Assembly (NCBI GenBank): GCA_964415785.1
Contig: CAYQBU010000027.1
Span: forward strand, 1 to 31,712
Direction: 5' to 3'
DNA from: SLJM01 sp964415785
GTDB lineage: Bacteria; Myxococcota_A; Bradymonadia; Bradymonadales; Bradymonadaceae
DNA length: 31,712 bases
Below the pieces are notes generated by a model, which saw nothing but the letters and a program-made list of their open reading frames with translations, was not told the origin of the DNA and searched no databases. Positions 24,988 to 31,712 of the stretch are shown piece by piece. Positions within the stretch are counted from its first letter, which is position 1. Every line of letters starts with the position of its first letter. Both the position numbers and the translations under genes were made by a program.

Positions 24988-25233
24988 TTAACGCAGCGCC
25001 GGCTCCTGGGTGCTCTCTTCCACTTTTGGAATGAAGCTCGTCTGCAGGTTCAGAAGCCGATCGAATTGAGCCTCGCCCTGACCTTCCATATGCTCCAGAT
25101 CCGGCGAGACAAACTCACCATCGATATGCATATTTTCAAAGTCGTAGAATTCGGTCTGGGGGTCATCCGCCATCGCCGTGGCGCTCGTCGCCAGAGTAAA
25201 GGCCACTGCCAAAATAAACGCGATTTTCTTCAT
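24988..25233 (-). CDS. Small secreted GltF/CglF-like protein, copy 2
   Basis: An 81-residue protein of the same length and layout as copy 1: signal peptide MKKIAFILAVAFTLATSATAMA, then YDFENMHIDGEFVSPD and FDRLLNLQTSFIPKVE, ending QEPALR. The start at ATG 25233 is fixed by homology to copy 1, by the signal peptide, and by GGAAGGA five bases upstream; the frame is open further (to 25428) but overlaps the GltE-like gene and should not be translated. In Myxococcus the equivalent small protein is part of the periplasmic/outer-membrane portion of the gliding complex. Copies 1 and 2 carry matched promoters and leaders, including a shared CTGGAAGG, so the duplication included the promoter. Confidence 0.77.
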   Translation of the reverse strand: MKKIAFILAVAFTLATSATAMADDPQTEFYDFENMHIDGEFVSPDLEHMEGQGEAQFDRLLNLQTSFIPKVEESTQEPALR

Positions 25234-25278
25234 TTTTTCCTTCCAGCTACAGGCACGATCAATCACCTTCGAGCACAA

Positions 25279-25308
25279 ATGATAGCGACCCCAACCGGGT
25301 CGCGTCAA
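25279..25308 (-). promoter_or_regulatory. Promoter of GltF-like copy 2
   Basis: On the minus strand TTGACG (25308-25303), an 18-bp spacer and TATCAT (25284-25279), 16 bases after the GltE-like stop codon. The spacer contains the inverted repeat GCGACCC/GGGTCGC (25285-25303), absent from the copy 1 spacer, which could bind a regulator or act as a weak terminator for the upstream operon. Confidence 0.8.
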
Positions 25309-25324
25309 ATCCTTGCTCGATCTA

Positions 25325-26515
25325 TCACTCTTCCGACTCTTCTTCCGCCTCGTCGGGCTCTGCCTGGCGATCCATCTGACTTTGGAGGAAGTTGATCTCC
25401 GCCTCGTATTGGGCCTGATCATCTTCATCCGTACTCAATGCAAGCAGCGCCTCGTAGTGCTCGATCGCCTGAGCCGGGTTATTCAGAGGCCCCTCATTGA
25501 GCTCAGCCAGCCGTTCGTGGCTCGAGTAGTGGTCTCCATCGCACATCTCGAGATAATACTCGAAGCGGTCACGTGCCGACTCCGGCTCGCCAAGTGCGAA
25601 GCTCGTCGCGCCCTTGCCCAGATTGGCCACGCAATTCTCGGGCGTCAGCTCCATGACATGGCTAAAGTGGGCGTTGGCCCGATCGTAATCCAGATACTCA
25701 ATCAGGATCGATCCAAGGTTCAGGCGACTCTCCAGGTAGTTCGGATCCGCATCCACAGCCTGGTTAAAGTGGCTGACCGCACTAGGGACATTCTCATCCT
25801 GCAGATAGACCAGACCCATATTATTATGGACGTCTGGGTTCGTCTCATCCTGCTCCAGTGCACGTCCCAGGACAAAACGGGCCAGCGAGATATTCTCCCG
25901 CTCCATATAGATCAGCCCCAGCGTATTGAGAGCACCGACGTTGTCGTTATCTTCTCGCAGAATCTGTTCCACGTACTCCAGAGCCTGAGCTTCATCGCCC
26001 TCTCGAAGTGAGATCACCGCCAGGTTGTTGATCGCCGTCAAATTCCCTGGTTCTTGGCGAATAACCTCGTTGAACAAGCGTCTGGCGTCTTCGTACTCCT
26101 CGGCCTCCGCATGAGCTTTTGCCATGGCGATTGTATAATCGAAGACGTCCGGATCCAGGTCCCGTGCCTGTTCAATATGAATCACGGCCAGATCGTGTTG
26201 CTCGATGTCGCCATAGACCAGGCCCAGGTTATAATGCGCTTCCGCGAAATAGGGTTCCTTCTCCACTACCTCTGCCAGGAGCTCCGAGGCTTCCAATAGA
26301 TCGTCTTCATCCATCCGCGCCAGCGCCTCCTCGAACATCTCCAGCGCTTCCACGGACATTCCCGTCTCTTCCGAGATCTTCTCAATTTCGGTGAGCTCCG
26401 GTTCCGGTTCCGGCTCTTCGACGACCGGCGTCGAGCTGCAGCCGACGCCAAGCGCCAAGCCCAGGGCGAGCGCCAGGCCCATCGCCGGTCTCAAGATTCG
26501 TCCCGTAGTAGTCAT
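25325..26515 (-). CDS. gltE: TPR lipoprotein, GltE/AglT-like
   Basis: About 396 residues. The start at ATG 26515 is chosen because it begins a good lipoprotein signal (MTTTGRILRPAMGLALALGL, lipobox GVGC) and has GAGGA seven bases upstream. An alternative ATG at 26584 overlaps the upstream stop as ATGA but would add 23 charged residues before the signal. After an acidic Pro-Glu linker there are about eight tetratricopeptide repeats (for example AEAHYNLGLVYGDIEQHD, LTAINNLAVISLREGDEAQ, PDVHNNMGLVYLQDEN), then an acidic tail. Its position directly after the GltD-like gene and before GltF-like genes matches GltE (AglT) of Myxococcus, a lipoprotein of the gliding complex. Confidence 0.78.
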   Translation of the reverse strand: MTTTGRILRPAMGLALALGLALGVGCSSTPVVEEPEPEPELTEIEKISEETGMSVEALEMFEEALARMDEDDLLEASELLAEVVEKEPYFAEAHYNLGLVYGDIEQHDLAVIHIEQARDLDPDVFDYTIAMAKAHAEAEEYEDARRLFNEVIRQEPGNLTAINNLAVISLREGDEAQALEYVEQILREDNDNVGALNTLGLIYMERENISLARFVLGRALEQDETNPDVHNNMGLVYLQDENVPSAVSHFNQAVDADPNYLESRLNLGSILIEYLDYDRANAHFSHVMELTPENCVANLGKGATSFALGEPESARDRFEYYLEMCDGDHYSSHERLAELNEGPLNNPAQAIEHYEALLALSTDEDDQAQYEAEINFLQSQMDRQAEPDEAEEESEE

Positions 26516-26580
26516 GGGTGATTCCTCGTTTCTCTCAATGCTGCCATTCGTCGCCTTCGGTCGTTTCGTCTCGGGGGTAT

Positions 26581-29500
26581 TCATCGATCACCTCCCAGAC
26601 GGGCTTGCGGCTCGCCTTCGCCTTCGCCCTCTTCGCCTTCCGGCGGACCGAAGATCTCGTTGTATTTCTGCTGATTGAACTCCGGGGAATCCCGATCCAA
26701 TTCCGGATCGTAGTGCGGGTGCCCGGGCTCCAGATCCGGATCCGGCTCCTCTGGACGCAACCGCTCAAACCGCTCCGATCCGCGCTGGCGTAGCACATCT
26801 CGATCCCGCACGGGGTCCGGCGCAAAGAACTCCACTCGGAAGTGGGTCGGATCCACACCATCCTGCTCCGTAACCGGGAAGCTTCCGCTCTCCAGTTCAC
26901 TGATTTCAGCAGCCGATCGCGCGCTCCACTCATTATACGCCTGATTGTCCAGTGCCAATCTCAGCGCAGTCTGGAAGGCACTGAGCGACTGCTCCTGAAG
27001 GGGTAGCGCGAAATCTTGAACCGACATCTCGTAGTCAAACTCCTGTTCCGGTGTCAGTCCTTCTGGAATCGGCAAGTCGAAGAGGGCCTCCGCGAAATCG
27101 CGGTAGCTTTGACCTCTTCGGAAGGCCGCCGCCGAAATCCAGCGGGGGCTTCCCGTTTCTTGGATGATTTCGCGATAGATCGCTTCCGCTTCCTGCTGAA
27201 GCTCGGCCTTTTCGTTCGCCAGGTCGGCGAGGCGATCCGGCGGGAATTCCAGGCGAACTTCCAGGAACTCATCGAAGATATATTCCGACTGATGGAAGCG
27301 CGCTTGCGCCGCTTCGTCATTAACGGCCTGACGATAATCACTCGCTTCGCCTCCAAAGGCTTCTTCCCAGGCCTCTTCGTCCATCCACAGGCTAAAGGAT
27401 GTTTCGAAATGCTCGTCGGCGGTCTCTTGCCATCCTTCGGGCTGCAATCGCTCGGCGATCAGCCCCAGCTCCGTATGGGTCTCTACCTGTTCGTAAAGCG
27501 GAACCTCATCTTCCCAGAAGTCGAGATAGGACTCGAAGCGGTCGCGACTGGCCTCCCAATCATCTCGCTCCTGTTCCAAGAAGGCCAACTCATACTCCAC
27601 TTCCTGGCGGTCTTCGATCTCTTCGTCGAAGAGTTCCAGATACAGCTCGTAGGTGTCGATCGCCTGATCCCAATCCTCCATTGCCTGACGCAACGAGGCA
27701 GAGTTAAACACGGCGTCCACCGCGCTCATCTCCTCTTCATCTTCCGGGCGATACTCGCGATAGGCCTCTTCCGACAGTCGCAGGTAGTAGTCGGCGGCTC
27801 GCGAAAAGTCCGTCCTTGCCTGGTGAATCTCTCCCAACGCCACCAACGCCTGCGGGACCTGCTCGGCCTCTGGGTATTCGTCGACGACCTGCTGATAAAT
27901 TTCCACGGCTCGTGAGATCTCATCGCCCGTCTCGTAGACGGCGGCAGCGTTGAACAACGCTCCAGATGCCAGATCGGAATCCGGGAACTCTTCCACGAGG
28001 CGCAACAATTCTTCAGCGCCCTGGCTGTGCTCATCGGCATCCATGTAATCCATCGCCCGGTTGTTGATCGCAAACGCAATCGCCGAGGTCAGCGACTCTT
28101 CCGGTGTCACGTCAAAGATTTCGTTCTCTAATAGGTGCCGTGCCCAGTGTTCGACCTGATCCCAATCCTGAAGCCTATAATTGGACTCCAAAAGCGAGTT
28201 TCCGGCGTAGCTGGCGTAGGTGTGTTCCGGCGCGTTTTCAATGATGCTCTCGTAGCGCGGAATGCTGCTGTCGAAGTGACCGCGGCTGCGATAAACCTCG
28301 GCGGCCACATAGTCCACCGTCGGCGTGATGTCATCACCGGGGTACATCTCCGAGAACTGGTCGCTGGCGGTCACAAAGCCCGCCTCCCACTCCAGCAGAT
28401 CTTCGCGTTCCGGAGCTTCCGGCTCTCCGTCTTCGTCGGTGACATCATCGATGCCATCCGTCGTCATCTCCGGGTCCTGCCCGGCTTGCTCTGCCATCTC
28501 TACGAGCACGCTCTCCGGATGGTACTCCCGAACCAAATTGTTGTAGGAGACCACAATATTATAGGCCGCGTCCCTGACGAAGCCCTGTACGTCGTCTTCA
28601 TCGGCTCCTTCGGGAACGTTGTCGTTTTCGTAGAGGTCTACCACCAGCTGATATTGTTCCGCCGCGTCGGCATAACGCTCCAGGCTGAACAGGTAGATCT
28701 CGCCGAGGAAGAAGGTCATATCAAAGGCGAGTTGGTCGTCCGGGAATCGGTCGATGAATTGCTGGTAGTACTCCGCCGCCTGGGTGTAGAGCTCCTGATC
28801 GTCTTCTTCTTGAGCATCGGAGTGATAGTGCGTTCCCAGCCGGGCGAGGTTATTTCTCACGTATCGATTGGCCATCTCAATGGCCTGCTCGTCGTCCTCG
28901 TTATTTCTGAACCAGGTGTGATCGGGATGGAGATAGGCCGCAAACTCTACCACCCGCTCTTCGTATCGTGAAAAGTCGTTTTCTCGTTCGGTTCGCGTGA
29001 TCGCGTCCGCCCAATCCGGGACATCCGGCGAGTTGGGCTGCTCTTCGATCAACCAATCGTAGGTGGCGATGGCGTCCGGATCATTACCCTGCGCTTCCAG
29101 TTGCTGCGCCATGCGCTCCATCTGACCGATCGCAAAATCCAGATCGCGCAGTTCCGTGAAATAGTCGCGAGCCTCAATCCAGCCACCGGGGATTTCGGCG
29201 AGCGCCAAGATCAGGTCGTTGGCCGCTCGGTCCGCCAACAGGCCCCAGGCCGACTCGTCGTCTTCGCGCTCGATGACTTCCATGAAGCGATCAGCACTGT
29301 TTCGCCACTCACCCATATTGAAATTCGTCCATCCCAATTGATAGAGGGCGTAGTCGTAGTTGCGATATTCTTCGTGGTCCAGGACGTGCACGTAGTTGTC
29401 TTTGGCCGCCCCCGTCATGTGCTGTTCAAAGAAATAATCGCCAAGTGCCAGACGGGAGTCCGGCACATACCGCGAATTGGGGTAGTCGGCGATCAATCGA

Positions 29501-30138
29501 TTGAGGTAGTCCACGCCCTGAGCGCCCTCGTCGGCGTCCAGCAAACCGCTTCCCAGCCGAAAGATCACCTCGTCGAGGCGTTGATAGTCGGGAAATTCCT
29601 GAACGATCTGCTCGTAGATCTCTTGGGATTGCGCATAGTCCGGTTCTGGCTCGTCGCAATCCTCTTCCTCGAGGGGCCCGTCGTAGACCGCATCCAGGCA
29701 GGCGTTATAGTCATTGCGCTCCCGGATATACTCCATATTGCGCAATTCCCACATCAGCTCCGCTTTTTGAAACATCCACTCCGGTCGCTGGGGGCTCTGG
29801 GGCTGGCCGGCGATGATGTCTTCCAATTGCTCGATCATCTCCGAGTTGGTCTGCTCGAGCTGGCGCTGGAGTTGAGCCAGCTCTTCAGCCGTCAAACCCT
29901 CTTCTGCAGCCTCATAGTCCTCGAGCGTCAGGTCATCTTCTGCCTGCAGCTCCTCGACCTCGCGTTCTTCCTCGGCGGCCGCATCATCGGCCAGACGCTG
30001 CGATGCGGCGTCCATCAGGTCGTCAGAGGTTCGTCGCTCGGAGTCCGTCACATCCTGAGCAAATCCAATGGCCGGGGCACTGAACATCACCAGTGCCACC
30101 GCCGCGATCGTTACTTTCATCATTTCTCGGCTTTTCAT
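26581..30138 (-). CDS. gltD: Large periplasmic TPR protein, GltD/AgmU-like
   Basis: A 1185-residue protein with a Sec signal peptide (VTIAAVALVMFSAPAIGFA, cut near AQ), an acidic coiled-coil region (about 35-110) and then a nearly continuous array of tetratricopeptide-like repeats to about residue 900 (for example YEQIVQEFPDYQRLDEVIFRLG, YNRAVEIYQQVVDEYPEAEQ type units). The C-terminal 280 residues are less repetitive and end in a charged Pro/Glu/Gly-rich tail. Length and architecture match AgmU/GltD (about 1,200 residues) of Myxococcus, a periplasmic protein of the gliding machinery. Its ATG overlaps the upstream stop codon (ATGA), and its own stop overlaps the next ATG, so the three genes form a coupled operon. 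Other large TPR scaffold proteins remain possible. Confidence 0.77.
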   Translation of the reverse strand: MKSREMMKVTIAAVALVMFSAPAIGFAQDVTDSERRTSDDLMDAASQRLADDAAAEEEREVEELQAEDDLTLEDYEAAEEGLTAEELAQLQRQLEQTNSEMIEQLEDIIAGQPQSPQRPEWMFQKAELMWELRNMEYIRERNDYNACLDAVYDGPLEEEDCDEPEPDYAQSQEIYEQIVQEFPDYQRLDEVIFRLGSGLLDADEGAQGVDYLNRLIADYPNSRYVPDSRLALGDYFFEQHMTGAAKDNYVHVLDHEEYRNYDYALYQLGWTNFNMGEWRNSADRFMEVIEREDDESAWGLLADRAANDLILALAEIPGGWIEARDYFTELRDLDFAIGQMERMAQQLEAQGNDPDAIATYDWLIEEQPNSPDVPDWADAITRTERENDFSRYEERVVEFAAYLHPDHTWFRNNEDDEQAIEMANRYVRNNLARLGTHYHSDAQEEDDQELYTQAAEYYQQFIDRFPDDQLAFDMTFFLGEIYLFSLERYADAAEQYQLVVDLYENDNVPEGADEDDVQGFVRDAAYNIVVSYNNLVREYHPESVLVEMAEQAGQDPEMTTDGIDDVTDEDGEPEAPEREDLLEWEAGFVTASDQFSEMYPGDDITPTVDYVAAEVYRSRGHFDSSIPRYESIIENAPEHTYASYAGNSLLESNYRLQDWDQVEHWARHLLENEIFDVTPEESLTSAIAFAINNRAMDYMDADEHSQGAEELLRLVEEFPDSDLASGALFNAAAVYETGDEISRAVEIYQQVVDEYPEAEQVPQALVALGEIHQARTDFSRAADYYLRLSEEAYREYRPEDEEEMSAVDAVFNSASLRQAMEDWDQAIDTYELYLELFDEEIEDRQEVEYELAFLEQERDDWEASRDRFESYLDFWEDEVPLYEQVETHTELGLIAERLQPEGWQETADEHFETSFSLWMDEEAWEEAFGGEASDYRQAVNDEAAQARFHQSEYIFDEFLEVRLEFPPDRLADLANEKAELQQEAEAIYREIIQETGSPRWISAAAFRRGQSYRDFAEALFDLPIPEGLTPEQEFDYEMSVQDFALPLQEQSLSAFQTALRLALDNQAYNEWSARSAAEISELESGSFPVTEQDGVDPTHFRVEFFAPDPVRDRDVLRQRGSERFERLRPEEPDPDLEPGHPHYDPELDRDSPEFNQQKYNEIFGPPEGEEGEGEGEPQARLGGDR

Positions 30139-31712
30139 TGCTCAATACACTCCGTTCGCATTCGGCTACGGTAGCTGTCTACCTCGTCGAGCCAGTATTC
30201 GCCTTCGAATTCCCAGGCCTGCCAGTCGTCGGCGACGACCATCAAGGTCGTGCCGCCCTCGGCTTGCCTCTCTTCAAAGCCCGGCGTCTGTATCCGACGC
30301 TGAAGCTGCTCGCGTTCTTCACTTTGGATGTCGAACTCGATTTGCCGCGCATTATTTTCCCAGCGCTGCAATTCTTGATCGACTTCCGTCAGACGCTGTT
30401 GAACAACAATGCCACCCTCTTCAATATTCATTTCCAATTGCCGTTCCACATCCTCCAACACCGTCTCACCAAACTCTCCGAGGGCATCGATATTGGCATT
30501 GAGCGAGTTTCGCTCGTGCTGCAGTGCACGGACCACCTGAAAGAGATTATAGAAATTCAGGTCCTCGAGCACGGCATTTGTGAACAACGCCGGAATCGGC
30601 GGCTCCGAACCATCTTCATAGGCCATCTCCATCAGCTCCCAATATTCCTCGGGCTCAAATGTGTCCGCCAGGTAGTCCGACAGCGCTGAGCGCTGGTCGA
30701 GATAGTCGCGATAGAATTGTTCCACCGCTCGTTCGGCTTTCGGGTAATTGCACATATTGAGGTAGGCCGTTGCTTCCAGAATGTAGAGCTCCGGATAATA
30801 GCGGCCCGCATAGTAGGGACTGTGCAAGGAGTGGAATGCTCCCAACGCCCGCTCAAAGTCATTTTTCATGAAATAGCTCCACGCCGACTCAAACATGGCG
30901 TCTGCGTGACGGGCCGATTCCGACGGGATCTGCTGATAGTAATAGAGGGCGACGTCGAAGAATCCGACCTCGAAAAACACCCTCGCCAGTGCCAGATATC
31001 CCAACTGTAGGATGTCCTGATTTTCTGGATCTTCGATGCCCGCCGCTTCCGCCGCCCGAATCGCGCGTTCGAAGTTTTGAAGGGCGCCCGGGATATCACC
31101 GACCTCGTCGGCCAACATGGCGACACCGGCCAGATAGCGGGCTTCCGGATACTCCGGCGCACTGTCCGGAATCCGATCCAGATAGGTCAGGGCCTGCTCC
31201 ATGCGATTGTAGTCGTAGAAGAACTTACCCAGGTAGTAGTTGAAGCGCTCTTGAAAACGCTCATTGGTATCGCCCAGATAAAAGGTGGTCATCTCTTCGA
31301 GGACCGGCGGCTGAAAGCCGATTTCTCGGGTCATGGTCTCCAGCATACCAAAGGCTTCCTGAAAGCTCGGTCCGTCGGTACCCACCATCAAGATCTCCAG
31401 AAGCGGGTTGGCGGCGCCGGAGTAAATCCCCTCTTGCACCAGCGCTTTCGCCAGCCCAAAGGTGGCGCGATACCAGTGCTCGCCGCCATATTCGGGATCC
31501 ATATCCAAAAACTCGAGATATTGCCGGGCCGCGCTCATATTGGCGCCTCGGTCCACGTCGGCGTCCGCCGCTGGGAGCACTCGGTTCGCTGCTCGCTCTC
31601 GCTCTCTGGCTCGTCGTTCTTCTTCCTCTTCCTGGCGCTGCTCTTCTTCCAACTCCTGGCGAATCCGCTCGCGCTCTGCCTCCAGGCGCTCTCGCTCTTC
31701 GCGTTCTTCCTG
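30135..31712 (-). CDS. TPR/coiled-coil protein, GltC-like, 5' truncated
   Basis: The frame is open through the right edge of the window, so the start lies outside; the TTG at 31652 is internal. The visible 525 residues begin with a very charged Glu/Arg coiled coil (QEERERLEAERERIRQELEEE type), then TPR-like helical repeats from about 31500 down to 30700 (for example YYLGKFFYDYNRMEQALTYL and EYPEARYLAGVAMLADEVGD), a helical region and a C-terminal part with two Cys-poor short strands ending in CIEQ. No signal peptide can be seen because the N terminus is missing. It is translationally coupled to the GltD-like gene. By position and style it could be GltC, a periplasmic TPR component of the same complex, but the match is weaker than for the downstream genes. 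Confidence 0.7.
   Translation of the reverse strand, partial: QEEREERERLEAERERIRQELEEEQRQEEEEERRARERERAANRVLPAADADVDRGANMSAARQYLEFLDMDPEYGGEHWYRATFGLAKALVQEGIYSGAANPLLEILMVGTDGPSFQEAFGMLETMTREIGFQPPVLEEMTTFYLGDTNERFQERFNYYLGKFFYDYNRMEQALTYLDRIPDSAPEYPEARYLAGVAMLADEVGDIPGALQNFERAIRAAEAAGIEDPENQDILQLGYLALARVFFEVGFFDVALYYYQQIPSESARHADAMFESAWSYFMKNDFERALGAFHSLHSPYYAGRYYPELYILEATAYLNMCNYPKAERAVEQFYRDYLDQRSALSDYLADTFEPEEYWELMEMAYEDGSEPPIPALFTNAVLEDLNFYNLFQVVRALQHERNSLNANIDALGEFGETVLEDVERQLEMNIEEGGIVVQQRLTEVDQELQRWENNARQIEFDIQSEEREQLQRRIQTPGFEERQAEGGTTLMVVADDWQAWEFEGEYWLDEVDSYRSRMRTECIEQ

Noticed and set aside
25234..25428. N-terminal extension of GltF-like copy 2 to give a 146-residue protein
   Set aside because: The extension would overlap the GltE-like gene and the promoter of copy 2. 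The signal peptide, ribosome-binding site and the 81-residue paralogue all place the start at 25233.

Overview
The window looks like a chromosomal segment of a predatory or gliding-type Myxococcota (the old Deltaproteobacteria), most likely near Bradymonadales. The reasons are a GC-rich coding style with C-ending codons, many lipoproteins and TPR proteins, a Cys-rich/GLUG surface protein, and a Glt/Agm gliding-motility gene block. The lineage call is inference; no rRNA or other phylogenetic marker is present. Two runs of exactly 100 N (4309-4408 and 24351-24450) are scaffold gaps of placeholder size.

Region 1 (1-6349, + strand): the 3' part of a seven-haem cytochrome c lipoprotein overlaps a 14-TM MFS exporter. 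A large unknown lipoprotein and an S9 prolyl-oligopeptidase-type lipoprotein broken by a gap follow. Region 2 (6355-11184): a small TerB-like protein and a GLUG-repeat surface lipoprotein on the minus strand, then a divergent unknown two-TM protein. Region 3 (11212-16138, minus strand): a ferritin-like protein with a clear terminator, an M48 protease with a TerB-like tail, LemA, and myo-inositol-1-phosphate synthase with a palindromic operator. Region 4 (16139-21674): a long palindromic element and a cluster of hairpins, then an acetate kinase fused to a PduL phosphotransacylase, a YceI-like protein, a convergent PilF-like TPR lipoprotein, a second long palindromic element, and an RqcH/NFACT protein.

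Region 5 (21681-31712, minus strand) is the most coherent block. Reading leftwards from the right edge it holds a truncated TPR/coiled-coil protein (GltC-like), a 1185-residue TPR protein (GltD/AgmU-like), a TPR lipoprotein (GltE-like), two tandem 81-residue GltF/CglF-like secreted proteins, and a zinc-ribbon/GYF/TonB-like protein (GltJ/AgmX). The first three are joined by ATGA overlaps. Each small gene has its own promoter of the same form (TTGACG, 18-bp spacer, TATCAT). This matches the order gltD-E-F-J of the Myxococcus envelope-spanning gliding complex, with gltG, gltH and gltI absent from the interval. A tandem array of 158-bp palindromic units, interrupted by the second gap, lies between the small genes and gltJ.

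The main points for a second look are the AckA-PduL fusion (both steps between acetyl-CoA and acetate in one chain), the duplicated GltF-like genes with matched promoters, and a set of long, exactly centred palindromes (106 bp, 164 bp and the 158-bp array) that look like a family of non-autonomous or RNA-structured repeats.
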